Source: Serinicoccus hydrothermalis (lineage in GTDB: Bacteria > Actinomycetota > Actinomycetes > Actinomycetales > Dermatophilaceae). From it: a stretch of 64,000 nt of DNA. The translations under genes were made by a program, and so were the position numbers. Location of the stretch: contig NZ_CP014989.1 in NCBI RefSeq assembly GCF_001685415.1, positions 1,488,001-1,552,000 on the forward strand, in the 5' to 3' direction. Each line of letters starts with the position of its first letter. The first letter of the stretch is position 1. The notes under the pieces were generated by a model that worked only from the letters and a program-made list of their open reading frames with translations, ran no database searches and had not been told where the DNA came from. Of this stretch, positions 18,541 to 29,664 are shown piece after piece.

Positions 18541-19992
18541 TCAGTCCTCGAAGGAGGCCACCTGGATCTGGTCGAGGTCGAGGTCGAGCTCGGTGACGGC
18601 GCCGCCGGCAGGGCCCTCGCCGATCCCGACGACCTGCTCGCCGTCCGCGAGCGCGTCGAGCGCGAGCAGCGTCACCGGTCGACCGTCGAAGAGCTCGCGC
18701 ACCTGCACGGCGTCCTCTTCCACCTCGACCCACGTCGGCTCGTCACCACGACCGTCCACCGCCACCTGCACCGGCGTCTGCGCATCGGTCGGGATCCAGC
18801 CCGCCACGACCACTACCGCCAGGTCGTCGATCGGCGCCACCGTCGCCGTGGCGTCGGCGAGCTCGGCCGGCTCAAGCCGGAGGGCGGCCGCGCCGGCTCG
18901 CAGCTCCAGCCCGTCCGGCATGGCCTGGTAGCCCAGCGTCGTGCCAGCCAGCACCACTTCGCGGCGCCAGGTGTCGACGAAGCTGCTGAGCTCGTGCTGC
19001 TCGCCGTCGAGGGTGAACCGGATGGTCGGCAGGGGGGCGCCCTCGTCGGCTGTCGCCAGGATCACCTGCTGCCCGGCCACCGTGGCGACATCGCTGCGCG
19101 CCCCCTCGGGCGACACCGTGACGTCCGAGGCTCCCTCGGGCAGCAACCCGAGGACGTGGGAGGGCACGGCGCCCGCGCCTCCGCCGGACGCCGCCCCGTC
19201 GGTCAGGGGCATCGGGGTCCCCCACATCGCCTGCTCCGAGGCATCGGCCCCGACCCAGACCTGCCGCTCCCGGTCGATGCCGACCACCCAGGACATGTCG
19301 TCGGTCTCCAGGAGCACCGTCTCGACCGGTGCACCGCTGGCTGCTCGGGCGCCCTGCTCGTCGATCAGATAGAGCTCGACCACGTCAGCCTCGGCCCCCG
19401 GCACGTGCTCCGCCGTGGCGTAGCGGATCCTGCCGCCCGGCACCTTGACGACACCACCCGTGCCGTACTCGACCCCGTCGGCCCAGAGCACGTCCTGGGC
19501 CAACCCGTCCTCCGGCTCGACCCAGACGAGGACGGTGATCCCGTCGGCCCGGAAGACCTCGCTCTCGCCCGGTCCGTCCTCACCGACGATCGTCTCGGGC
19601 TCGCCACCGTCCTTGGCGAGGAGCAGCTCCGGGTGCTGCCCGCCCTCGACGGTGCGCAGCCGCCCGGTCCACTGCGCCCGGTCCGGCTCGTGCTCCGGGT
19701 TCGGGCCGTTGTCGAAGAGCTCGGTGTCGATCGAGCCGTCGGACCACCCCACCGACGCGGGGACCGGAGGCGCCTCGCCGCCGAACGGGAGGGTCTCCAT
19801 ACCGAGCCAGAGGGTGCCGGCGAGCGCCAGCGCGCCCACCCCGGCCGCCGTCCGACGGCGGCCGCTGCGGATCCGGCGACCGCGTGCCACGACCTCGTCG
19901 TGCCCCACGTGCAGGGGCGGGGTGTGGGCGGCGGCACGGTCCATCAGACCCACCACGTGCGTCGTCTCGTCGAGGTGCTCGCGCTCAGACAT
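18541..19992 (-). CDS. large single-pass membrane protein paired with a SigE-family sigma factor (module 2)
   Basis: 483 residues with the same plan as the product of 16059-17861: a cytoplasmic N-terminus of about 50 residues with an Arg-rich patch (RGRRIRSGRRRT), one membrane helix (GVGALALAGTLWLGM), then an extracytoplasmic acidic, beta-rich domain of about 400 residues. No cysteine-based anti-sigma motif. The start overlaps the upstream sigma stop by eight bases. Probably a regulatory or sensory partner of that sigma factor; this is inference from coupling. Confidence 0.7.
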   Translation of the reverse strand: MSEREHLDETTHVVGLMDRAAAHTPPLHVGHDEVVARGRRIRSGRRRTAAGVGALALAGTLWLGMETLPFGGEAPPVPASVGWSDGSIDTELFDNGPNPEHEPDRAQWTGRLRTVEGGQHPELLLAKDGGEPETIVGEDGPGESEVFRADGITVLVWVEPEDGLAQDVLWADGVEYGTGGVVKVPGGRIRYATAEHVPGAEADVVELYLIDEQGARAASGAPVETVLLETDDMSWVVGIDRERQVWVGADASEQAMWGTPMPLTDGAASGGGAGAVPSHVLGLLPEGASDVTVSPEGARSDVATVAGQQVILATADEGAPLPTIRFTLDGEQHELSSFVDTWRREVVLAGTTLGYQAMPDGLELRAGAAALRLEPAELADATATVAPIDDLAVVVVAGWIPTDAQTPVQVAVDGRGDEPTWVEVEEDAVQVRELFDGRPVTLLALDALADGEQVVGIGEGPAGGAVTELDLDLDQIQVASFED

Positions 19993-20470
19993 GAGAGGTG
20001 TTCCCTTCCCGCAGCAGGTCCCGCAGGGTGCGGCGACCGTTCATGGCGTACTTCTTGACGCTGCCCACCCCGACACCGAGCGTGCGCGCCGTCTCAGCCT
20101 CGGAGAGGTCGAGGTAGTGGCGCAGGATCACGCACTCGCGCTCGCGGCGGGGCAGCCGGGACAGGGCACGCACGAGGTCGACCGACATGGGATCGTCCGA
20201 GGTCGCGCGGTCGGGCACCTGGTCGGTGAGCACCTCGCGCCGCCGCTTGCGCCAGCGGTCGGTGTGCAGGTTGACGATGGTGCGCCGGGTGTAGGCGGCG
20301 GGGTTGCCACGACGGACCCGGCCCCAGCGGGCATACGTGCGCGCCATGGCCTCCTGGACCAGCTCCTCGGCGACGTGGCCGTCACCGGTGAGCATCCAGG
20401 CCGCGGTGAGCAGCCGCGAGGAGGTCGTCTCGAAGAACTCCTCGAACTCCTGCTCGTGGTCGCGCCGCAT
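19985..20470 (-). CDS. SigE-family RNA polymerase sigma factor, module 2
   Basis: 161 residues. Region 2 is at AEELVQEAMARTYARWGRVRR, then TIVNLHTDRWRKRRR, and region 4 at LPRRERECVILRHYLDLSEAETARTLGVGVGSVKKYAMNGRR. ATG 20470 has a GGAGG ribosome site five bases upstream; an upstream in-frame extension exists but is not conserved-looking. A tandem paralog of the 17854-18336 sigma gene, suggesting duplication of the whole sigma-partner unit. Confidence 0.9.
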   Translation of the reverse strand: MRRDHEQEFEEFFETTSSRLLTAAWMLTGDGHVAEELVQEAMARTYARWGRVRRGNPAAYTRRTIVNLHTDRWRKRRREVLTDQVPDRATSDDPMSVDLVRALSRLPRRERECVILRHYLDLSEAETARTLGVGVGSVKKYAMNGRRTLRDLLREGNTSHV

Positions 20471-20566
20471 ACCGCCTCCTCGTCGACACCCTGTCACTGC
20501 TCCCAACGGGCGGGACGGTCGGGACGTGGGGTCGAGGAGCTCGATCGAGGTATGCCGTCGCGCCGG

Positions 20567-21408
20567 CTACTCCCCCTTCGGCACCGTGAGCGCGTGCCAG
20601 GTGACCGGGCCGACGATGCCGTCGGCGGGCGGGGCGAACATCTGCTGGAAGTCCCGCACCGCGGCGTCGGTGAGCGGCCCGAAGGAGCCGTCCTCGGCGA
20701 GGCCGGGCAGCAGCGACTGCAGCGCGCGCACGTGGTGCCCGCTGTCGCCGAGCCGGGCGGTCTCGACCAGCGCCGGCCAGTCGAGCTGCCCGCAGGTGGT
20801 CGAGATGTACTGCGCCCGCTGGGTCAGCTGCCACTGCCGCATCGCCTCGCCGGTGAGCGGCCCGTAGCTGCCGTCGACGGTGAGAGCGGCGCCGTGGTGG
20901 ACCAGCAGGTGCTGGACCGCCCGGACCCGCCAGTTGACGTCCTGGGTGTGACCGACCTTGGCCATGCCCCAGACGTGGCTCCCGGCGCGTCGGGTCGAGA
21001 AGAACGACCAGGTCTCCTGTCCGGCCAGCCCGTCGATCGTCAGCCCCCACCGGCGCTGGAACTCGCGGACGGCGGCCACGGTGTCCGGGCCGTAGGACCC
21101 GTCGACGGCGAGCGGGTCGACGCCGATCTGGGCCGCCGGGTCGAAGCTCTGCACCCCGCGGACCGCCTCGCCGGTCGAGCCCGGACCGGTCGGGACGACG
21201 AGCGCGATCCAGGTCGCGGTGTCGATGTCCCCGGTCGTCGGCAACCCCTCGTCCGACTGCGCGGCCGACACCGCACCGGCCGTCACTGGCCCGAAGACGC
21301 CGTCGGCGACGATGGCCGCCCCCGCTCCCGGAGCAGGAACTGGGCACCACGCACCGGCAGCGGGGCGACGTCGCCCTGCACCAGGTCCATCCACGGCTCG
21401 ACGTTCAT
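20567..21408 (-). pseudogene. peptidoglycan-binding-domain protein, reading frame broken by a one-base slip
   Basis: From ATG 21408 (good GGGAGGAGC ribosome site) the frame reads MNVEPWMDLVQGD and on to VRGAQFLLRERG, then ends early. The continuation (AAIVADGVFGPVT) is in another frame, open to 20567. One extra G in the five-C tract (plus strand 21319-21323) would restore a single protein of about 280 residues with four peptidoglycan-binding type 1 units (DGSYGPxTxxAVRxFQ pattern, ending VGPVTWHALTVPKGE). Either a true loss, a phase-variable tract or a sequencing error. No catalytic domain is present. Confidence 0.8.
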
Positions 21409-21533
21409 GGCTCGCGCTCCTCCCGAGCGGCCGGGTGGGGTGCACCGGCGTCATCGGTGAGAGGCCGTCGGGGCCCCGCAGATACCTCAGAAGCTCGACA
21501 GAGGCGCCACCACCCCGCTCGCAGGGGAAGATC

Positions 21534-21547
21534 CGCGGTATACCGCG
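21534..21547. promoter_or_regulatory. 14-bp perfect palindrome upstream of the DUF4126 gene
   Basis: CGCGGTATACCGCG is perfectly self-complementary and followed by a TTGACT hexamer (21552-21557). It lies 56 bp before the GTG of the next gene and could be an operator; no clear -10 at the right distance was found. Confidence 0.35.
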
Positions 21548-21603
21548 TGGTTGACTATGGATGACGGCTCCCGCCGGGGGTCGCCGAGTCAGGAGGCACT
21601 CAC

Positions 21604-22215
21604 GTGCTCGCTGCCCTCACCGGAGCCGGGCTGTCGGCCGCGGCGGGGCTGAACGCCTACATCCCGTTCATCCTCATCGCGCTCATCGCGCGCTTCACCG
21701 ACGTCATCAACCTGCCGCACCAGTACGCCTGGATCGAGTCGAACTGGGCCATCGGTATCGCCGCCGTGCTCCTGCTCTCCGAGGTCGTCCTCGACAAGGT
21801 CGCCCTCGTCGACCACCTCAACGACGCGGTCGGGACCTTCGTGCGGCCCGCCACCGGTGGCCTCATCTTCGCCGCGACGACCGCCGCGGCGGACTTCGAG
21901 CAGGGCTCGAGCTTCATGCAGGACAACCCGTGGGTGGGCGTGCTGCTCGGCATCATCACCGCCGGCATCGTGCACACCGGCAAGGCGGTGACCCGCCCCG
22001 TGGTCAACACCACGACCGGCGGGCTGGGCACCCCGGTCGTCTCCGCAGCCGAGGACGGCGCCGCGATCACGCTGTCGCTGGTGGCGATCTTCCTGCCGGT
22101 GCTCGTGATCTTCCTGCTGCTGCTCCTGCTCTGGGGCGCCTTCGTGCTCTGGCGGCGGGGGCGCAACCGCCGGCGCTACCGCGACCAGCTCATGGCGGAC
22201 GCCGGCTACAGCTGA
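21604..22215 (+). CDS. DUF4126-family membrane protein
   Basis: 203 residues with about five membrane helices, starting LAALTGAGLSAAAGLNAYIP, which matches the DUF4126 opening (an Asn-Ala-Tyr-Ile-Pro motif in the first helix). The C-terminus is a run of Leu followed by an Arg-rich cytosolic tail. The GTG start has AGGAGG seven bases upstream. Function unknown. Its stop overlaps the convergent gene at 22206 by ten bases. Confidence 0.85.
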   Translation: MLAALTGAGLSAAAGLNAYIPFILIALIARFTDVINLPHQYAWIESNWAIGIAAVLLLSEVVLDKVALVDHLNDAVGTFVRPATGGLIFAATTAAADFEQGSSFMQDNPWVGVLLGIITAGIVHTGKAVTRPVVNTTTGGLGTPVVSAAEDGAAITLSLVAIFLPVLVIFLLLLLLWGAFVLWRRGRNRRRYRDQLMADAGYS

Positions 22216-22646
22216 GCGCCCGGGGCCGACGGCATCTCGTCGTCGAGGGACTGCGGCCGCAGCAGTGCGGCGGTGAGCCCGCAGACCGCGGCGAGCAGCA
22301 GCAGCCCGGCCCCGAGCATGAGCACCACGCCGACGACGTAGGGCCAGGCGCGCTCCGGGACGGAGTCGCTGCGCGACCAGGCATACGTGCCGGCCAGGGT
22401 GGCGAGCAGCGTCGTGATGGCGGCGATGCCGCCCAGGCCGCGGGAGCGTCGCGCGTTGACGAACCATCCTCCGACGACCCCCAGCACACCCCCGACGGCG
22501 GCCACGACCCCGGACCAGACCATCAGGGACGTCGTCAGCTCCCCCGCGTCACCGGGGAGCACCTGCGTCGTGGCGTAGACCGCCACCAGGCCGGCGAGCA
22601 CGCCGCCGACCAGGCCCCCCAGGATCGCCATCCAGTTGAACCTCAT
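22206..22646 (-). CDS. conserved small membrane protein
   Basis: 146 residues and four predicted membrane helices (ILGGLVGGVLAGLVAVY; LMVWSGVVAAVGGVLGVVGG; a segment around IAAITTLLATLAGTY; a segment around VVGVVLMLGAGLLLLAAV), short loops and an acidic C-terminus. ATG 22646 has a GAGAGG ribosome site; the frame extends further but without support. Family not recognised. Confidence 0.75.
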   Translation of the reverse strand: MRFNWMAILGGLVGGVLAGLVAVYATTQVLPGDAGELTTSLMVWSGVVAAVGGVLGVVGGWFVNARRSRGLGGIAAITTLLATLAGTYAWSRSDSVPERAWPYVVGVVLMLGAGLLLLAAVCGLTAALLRPQSLDDEMPSAPGAQL

Positions 22647-22734
22647 GGTCGCCTCTCGTCCGGAGCCCGTCACGGTACGGGCCGGGGCACAGTCAACCAC
22701 GGGCCCGCCCGCCCCACCAGGGGCCGCACCGCTC

Positions 22735-23580
22735 TCAGCGGGACCGGACCGCCTCGTCGTAGATCGCCCTGGCCGCGAGCCCGGTCCGCGCGGCGAGGTC
22801 CCGGGTGACGTCCTTGAGGCGCTCCCCCGCCTCGACCCGCTCCAGGACCTCGGGTATGACCTCGGCCGGGTCGGTGACCGCCGCCCGGCTCGCGGGGCGG
22901 CCCGCCACGACGACCGTGATCTCGCCCTTGACGCCGTCGGCGGCCCACGTCGCCAGCTCGGCCAGCGGACCGCGCCGGACCTCCTCGTAGGTCTTGGTGA
23001 GCTCCCGGCAGACGGCGGCGTCCCGGTCCTCGCCGAGGACGGCAGCCATCGAGGTCAGGGTCGCGGCGAGGCGGTGCGGAGCCTCGAAGAAGACCATGGT
23101 GCGCGGCTCGTCGGCCAGCGCGCCGAGTGCGCGCTCCCGCTCCCCCTGCTTGCGGGGCAGGAAGCCCTCGAAGCAGAAGCGGTCGACCGGCAGACCGCTC
23201 ACCGCGAGCGCCATGAGCACGGCCGACGGGCCGGGCACGCAGGTCACCGGCAGGTCGGCCGCGACGCACGCCTGGACCAGGCGGTAGCCGGGGTCGGAGA
23301 CCGAGGGCATACCCGCGTCGGTCACGAGCAGCACCCGCGCCCCCTCGCCGATCCGCTCGACCAGCTCCGGGGTGCGGGCCGCCTCGTTGTGCTCGTGGTA
23401 GCTCACGACCTCACCGCCGACGTCGACCCCGAGGCGGTCGGTCAGCCGGCGCAGCCGCCGGGTGTCCTCGGCCGCGACGACGTCGGCCCCGGCCAGCTCC
23501 TGCAGCAGGCGCGGGCTGGCGTCTCGGGAGTCGCCGATAGGGGTGGCGGCCAGGACGAGGGCAGAGCGGTCCTGAGGCAT
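22735..23580 (-). CDS. rsmI: 16S rRNA (cytidine1402-2'-O)-methyltransferase
   Basis: 281 residues of the tetrapyrrole-methylase fold. Visible are LAATPIGDSRDASPR, AEDTRR, SYHEHNE, TDAGMPSVSDPGYRLV, the SAM loop VPGPSAVLMALAVSGLP and FFEAPHR, which define RsmI. It modifies the ribosomal decoding centre together with RsmH. In Mycobacterium the gene is divergent from pmt; here sdhCAB lies between. Only 24 bp separate it from sdhB, so it may be the last gene of that transcript. Confidence 0.96.
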   Translation of the reverse strand: MPQDRSALVLAATPIGDSRDASPRLLQELAGADVVAAEDTRRLRRLTDRLGVDVGGEVVSYHEHNEAARTPELVERIGEGARVLLVTDAGMPSVSDPGYRLVQACVAADLPVTCVPGPSAVLMALAVSGLPVDRFCFEGFLPRKQGERERALGALADEPRTMVFFEAPHRLAATLTSMAAVLGEDRDAAVCRELTKTYEEVRRGPLAELATWAADGVKGEITVVVAGRPASRAAVTDPAEVIPEVLERVEAGERLKDVTRDLAARTGLAARAIYDEAVRSR

Positions 23581-23604
23581 GGTGGGACGGACGCGCTCGC
23601 GGCG

Positions 23605-24353
23605 TCAGTCGTCGAAGGAGCCGCCGTAGCCGGCGCGCCGGTAGTCGGCGTTGAGCTGGCTGATGACGTTGAGCGGGATGCCCTTGGGACAGGCGCGGGT
23701 GCACTCGCCCAGGTTGGTGCAGCCGCCGAAGCCCTCGGCGTCGTGCTGGTCGAGCATGTTGAGCACGCGGGCCGAGCGCTCGGGCTGGCCCTGAGGCAGC
23801 TCGCCCAGGTGGGTCACCTTGGCGCCGGTGAAGAGCATGGCCGCGGCGTTGGGGCAGGCCGCGACGCAGGCGCCGCAGCCGATGCACTCGGCGGCCATGA
23901 AGGCGCGGTCGGCGTGCTCCTTGGGGACCGGGACGGCGTTGGCGTCCGGTGCGGAGCCGGTGTTGACCGAGACGTAGCCGCCGGCCTGGATGATCCGGTC
24001 GAAGGAGCTGCGGTCTACGCACAGGTCCTTGATGACCGGGAAGGCGTCGGCCCGCCACGGCTCGATGACGATCTCGTCGCCGTCGTTGAAGCTGCGCATG
24101 TGCAGCTGGCAGGTCGTGGTCCGCTCCGGGCCGTGGGCCTCGCCGTTGATGACGACGCCGCAGGCACCGCAGATTCCCTCGCGGCAGTCGGAGTCGAAGG
24201 CGACCGGTTCCTCGCCGGAGTGGATGAGCTGCTCGTTGAGCAGGTCGAGCATCTCGAGGAACGAGCTGTCCTCGGACACCCCGTCGATGTCGTATCGGAC
24301 CATCCCGCCGTCGTCGGTCGGTCCGTCCTGGCGCCAGATCTTGAGCGCGAGCT

Positions 24354-24357
<4 letters not shown>
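23605..24357 (-). CDS. sdhB: succinate dehydrogenase iron-sulfur subunit
   Basis: 250 residues with the three Fe-S clusters: [2Fe-2S] ligands in [10 protein letters not shown] plus the later TTTC, and ferredoxin-type clusters in [11 protein letters not shown] and [14 protein letters not shown]. Passes electrons from SdhA to the membrane subunit. The length and these spacings match the B-type (succinate:menaquinone) enzymes. The start overlaps the sdhA stop (ATGA-type overlap at 24354-24357). Confidence 0.97.
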
Positions 24358-26348
<1,991 letters not shown>

Positions 26349-26356
26349 GGGTGCAC

Positions 26357-27058
26357 TCACTCGATGAAGCCGAAGAGGATGGCGAAGGGCGGGACGAGGA
26401 AGCCGACGACGATGATGGTCGCCAGCAGGATCGAGACGAAACGGATCTGCTCGGCCCGCTTGAGCGAGGTGTTGAGGCCGAGCGTCATGGCAGCCCCCCA
26501 GACCCCGTGCAGCAGGTGCATCCCGAGGAAGACCATGGCGAGGGCGTAGATGCCGACGACCCACCAGACCTGGAAGCTGGTGATGACCCGCTCGGCCGGG
26601 CTCGCGTAGGCCCCGTCGATGGTGATCGTCTGGGTCGTGAAGTGCATGATGTGGAAGACGACGAAGGCCAGCAGCGCCAGGCCTCCCCACCGCATCGCCT
26701 TGGCGTAGAACCCGCCGTACGACGTCTTCTTCTTCCCGGCATACCGCGTGGTGCGCGCCGCGCCGGCCCGCCGCCACAGCGACATCGTGGCCCACACGTG
26801 ACCCACGAGCGAGGCCAGCAGCAGGATGCGGAAGACCCACAGGAAGGACTTCTCCGGCAGCATCGGCTCGCCGAAGGTGCGCAGGTGGTGGGCGTACTCG
26901 TCGAACGCCTCGGTGCCGACGAGGATCTGCAGGTTGCCGTACATGTGGAACAGCACGAAGAAGACGAAGAACAGCCCGGTGACCGCGACGACGGTCTTCA
27001 GCAGGATGCTCGGCGGCCCTTTGCGGGCCGTTCGCTCGGGAGCAGTTGAGGTGGCCAC
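26357..27058 (-). CDS. sdhC: succinate dehydrogenase cytochrome b subunit (B-type, diheme)
   Basis: 233 residues with five membrane helices and the four membrane His expected for two hemes ([33 protein letters not shown]). Anchors SdhAB and reduces menaquinone. GTG 27058 is chosen because TAGCAT (rc of 27066-27071) is seven bases upstream, making the whole sdhCAB transcript leaderless; the adjoining GGGAGG is too close to serve as a ribosome site. Confidence 0.93.
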   Translation of the reverse strand: MATSTAPERTARKGPPSILLKTVVAVTGLFFVFFVLFHMYGNLQILVGTEAFDEYAHHLRTFGEPMLPEKSFLWVFRILLLASLVGHVWATMSLWRRAGAARTTRYAGKKKTSYGGFYAKAMRWGGLALLAFVVFHIMHFTTQTITIDGAYASPAERVITSFQVWWVVGIYALAMVFLGMHLLHGVWGAAMTLGLNTSLKRAEQIRFVSILLATIIVVGFLVPPFAILFGFIE

Positions 27059-27157
27059 CCTCCCGATGCTACCGCCCGACCTGCGGCGTCTCTCCCCGAC
27101 CCCGCACACGTCGGCGGAGCCCCGGGACGCCACGATCGAGCACCTACCATGACCGGT

Positions 27158-28765
27158 ATGGAGTCACTGCGGGCGCGCCTGCTCGGCCCGGCGCCCGCGA
27201 CGCTCACCCGGCAGCGGCGCGCCGCGACGGTCGGGATCCTGCTGCTGACGATCATCGGCGGGGCGCTGCGCTTCTGGCGGCTCGGCTATCCCGACCGCCT
27301 CGTCTTCGACGAGACCTACTACGTCAAGCAGGCCTGGTCGCTGGTCCGGTTCGGGCACGAGCGGGAGATCAAGGCCGGGCTCGAGGAGCCGGACACGCTG
27401 TGGAACGCGGGGAACCCGGACGTCTTCGGCAACCAGCCCGACCTCGTCGTGCACCCCCCGGTCGGCAAGTGGATGATCGCCCTCGGCGAGCTCGTCACCG
27501 GCCCGGAGTCCTCCTTCGGCTGGCGGCTGTCGGCCGCCACCGTCGGCACCCTGTCGATCGCGCTCCTCGGCGTCGCCGCCTGGCTGCTGTGGCGCAACGC
27601 GCTGCTCGCGATCAGCGCCTCCACCCTGCTCGCGGTGGACGGGCACCACTTCGCCTCCTCGCGGATCGGCCTGCTCGACATCTTCCTCATGTGGTGGGTG
27701 CTGCTCGCCTTCGTCCTGCTGCTGGTCGACCGGGAGCAGGGACGGCGAAGACTCGCCGCGCGCTGGGGGCCGTGGTCGGAGCGCACCCACGGCCCGGGCG
27801 TCACGGCGCCCCGCTCGGCCTGGGCCCGCGCCCGCCGGTGGTGGGGCCCGAGCCTCGGGGTCCGCTGGTGGCGGCTCGCTGCCGGGGTATGCCTGGGGCT
27901 GGCGGTCGGGACCAAGTGGTCCGGCCTCTACTTCCTCGCCGTCTTCGGCCTCATGACGGTGGCGTGGGACCTCGGCGCGCGCCGGGCCGCGGGGGCGAAG
28001 GACTGGCTGGCCGGCACGGTGGTGCGCGACGGCATACCCGCCTTCCTGCTCATGGTGCCGACCGCGCTGGTGACCTATCTCGTGAGCTGGACCGGGTGGT
28101 TCGCGACGCAGGGCGGGTGGAAGCGGCAGTGGGCGGCCGACCACCCGGCGTCCGGCGCCATCGCCGGGCTGGTGCCGGACCCGCTGCGCTCGCTGTGGGC
28201 CTACCACCAGGAGCAGTGGAACTTCCACATCGGGCTGGCCAACGAGCACGCCTGGAAGTCCAACCCGTGGAGCTGGACGGTGCAGTGGCGGCCCACCCTC
28301 TTCTACGCCGAGTGGCCCGAGCGCGGTGAGAAGGGGTGCGAGGTCGCCGAGTGCGTGGAGTACATCGCCTCGCTCGGCAACGTCGTCCTGTGGTGGGGCG
28401 GGACGATCGGGCTGCTCGTCGTGCTCTTCCTGTGGCTGCTGGGCCGGGACTGGCGCGCGGGGGCGGCGCTGTCCGGGATCGCGGCGGGCTGGCTGCCGTG
28501 GTTCCTCTACCAGACGCGGACGGTCTACAGCTTCTACGCCGTCGCCTTCGAGCCGTGGCTCGTGCTGGTCGTGGTCGCCTGCCTGGGGCTGGTGCTCGGC
28601 CGGTCCGACGCCTCACCGGGACGCCGACGATGGGGGGCAGTCGCAGTGGTCGGCTACCTCACCCTCGCCGCGGCCTTCTTCGCGTGGTACTGGCCGGTGC
28701 ACACCGCCATCACGATCCCGCGGGAGGCGTGGAACCTGCGGATGTGGTTCGACTTCTGGACCTGA
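27158..28765 (+). CDS. pmt: dolichyl-phosphate-mannose--protein mannosyltransferase (polyprenyl-type)
   Basis: 535 residues with about eleven membrane helices. The GT39 catalytic acid motif VFDETYYVKQAWS sits in the first outer loop, and VHPPVGKW is conserved. Transfers mannose from polyprenyl-phosphate-mannose to Ser/Thr of secreted proteins. ATG 27158 is chosen over 27149: TACCAT (27145-27150) overlaps the first ATG and sits seven bases before the second. Ortholog of M. tuberculosis Rv1002c. Secreted Ser/Thr-rich proteins in this window are possible substrates (inference). Confidence 0.94.
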   Translation: MESLRARLLGPAPATLTRQRRAATVGILLLTIIGGALRFWRLGYPDRLVFDETYYVKQAWSLVRFGHEREIKAGLEEPDTLWNAGNPDVFGNQPDLVVHPPVGKWMIALGELVTGPESSFGWRLSAATVGTLSIALLGVAAWLLWRNALLAISASTLLAVDGHHFASSRIGLLDIFLMWWVLLAFVLLLVDREQGRRRLAARWGPWSERTHGPGVTAPRSAWARARRWWGPSLGVRWWRLAAGVCLGLAVGTKWSGLYFLAVFGLMTVAWDLGARRAAGAKDWLAGTVVRDGIPAFLLMVPTALVTYLVSWTGWFATQGGWKRQWAADHPASGAIAGLVPDPLRSLWAYHQEQWNFHIGLANEHAWKSNPWSWTVQWRPTLFYAEWPERGEKGCEVAECVEYIASLGNVVLWWGGTIGLLVVLFLWLLGRDWRAGAALSGIAAGWLPWFLYQTRTVYSFYAVAFEPWLVLVVVACLGLVLGRSDASPGRRRWGAVAVVGYLTLAAAFFAWYWPVHTAITIPREAWNLRMWFDFWT

Positions 28766-28767
28766 GG

Positions 28768-29241
28768 TCAGGAAGCCGAGCGGAGCCCCCGCCAGGCACG
28801 GGACGCGACGACCACGCAGCCGAGTGCCACGAGGCCCCAGACGGCCGCGAGGACGGTCACCACGGTCGTCACGGTCGCGGGGACGAGGGTCACCGGGCCG
28901 GTGACGACGGCGAGGCACTGGAGGGCGGCCGCGAGGGCGGCCAGGCCGAGGACGACCGCCCCGTGCCGACGCGCGCGGGCGAGCGCGAGGCCGCCCCACA
29001 CGGCCAGCCCGAGCAGGACGGGCAGCGCCAGGAAGGTCAGGAGCGTCCCGAAGATGACGCCGTAACCGTGCGGGTCGCCCGCGGGCGCCTCGGAGGGCGA
29101 CCCCTGACCGGGGTCGGCGACGAGCACGGCCAGGTGCAGGCCCAGCACGACCACCGGGCTCGCGAGCAGGAACCGCGCCGCGAGCTGCGCGCGCCGCGTC
29201 GTCCCCACCGGGGGCGGGCCGACCGCGGCGCGGGTGCTCAC
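28768..29241 (-). CDS. conserved membrane protein, unknown function
   Basis: 157 residues with four predicted membrane helices (ARFLLASPVVVLGLHLAVLV; GTLLTFLALPVLLGLAVWGG; HGAVVLGLAALAAALQ; a last segment ending WGLVALGCVVVASRA). A Pro/Ser/Gly-rich external loop follows the first. The start overlaps the stop of the TPR gene upstream (ATGA), and its stop is two bases from the convergent pmt stop. No family recognised. Confidence 0.75.
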   Translation of the reverse strand: MSTRAAVGPPPVGTTRRAQLAARFLLASPVVVLGLHLAVLVADPGQGSPSEAPAGDPHGYGVIFGTLLTFLALPVLLGLAVWGGLALARARRHGAVVLGLAALAAALQCLAVVTGPVTLVPATVTTVVTVLAAVWGLVALGCVVVASRAWRGLRSAS

Positions 29242-29657
29242 CCCTCCAGCCCCATGGCCTCGGCGAGCTTGAGGTGCGGGGCTCCCTCCTCGGCGCGGCC
29301 GGCGCGCTGCAGGGTCCGGGCCAGCACGAGGTGCGCGTAGGCGTCGCTCGGCCAGCGCTCGACCATGGCGCGCAGCTCGGTCTCGGCGCGCCCCAGCCGG
29401 GCGGAGTGGTAGTAGCTGCGGGCCAGCAGCAGGCGCACCTCGGCGTTGCCGGGGTCGGCCTGCACGAGCGGCTCCAGCAGGGTCGCGGCGCGGACGTAGT
29501 CCTTGGTCTCGAAGGCGAAGGTGGCGCGGTCGTAGCGCGCGTGGTCGTCGAGGTCGTCGTCGGCCGGCAGCGCGACCGCCTCGCCCACAGGGATCCGCCG
29601 GTCCTGGTCGTCCCCGCTACCGTCCAGCCCCCTCAGCATGTCCTCGAAGTCACCCAT
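29238..29657 (-). CDS. tetratricopeptide-repeat protein
   Basis: 139 residues. After an acidic N-terminus there are about three TPR-like helix pairs (YDRATFAFETKDYVRAATLLEPLVQ; VRLLLARSYYHSARLGRAETELR; AYAHLVLARTLQRAGRAEEG). Probably a soluble protein-interaction module. It lies seven bases after the PH-domain gene and overlaps the membrane-protein gene downstream, so the three are likely co-expressed. Partner unknown. Confidence 0.85.
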   Translation of the reverse strand: MGDFEDMLRGLDGSGDDQDRRIPVGEAVALPADDDLDDHARYDRATFAFETKDYVRAATLLEPLVQADPGNAEVRLLLARSYYHSARLGRAETELRAMVERWPSDAYAHLVLARTLQRAGRAEEGAPHLKLAEAMGLEG

Positions 29658-29664
29658 GCTCGTC

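Noticed and set aside
15997-20058. Plus-strand ORF of 1,353 codons across the sigma modules
   Set aside because: Low-complexity Arg/Pro/Ser translation typical of the antisense of GC-rich genes; four well-supported minus-strand genes occupy the region.
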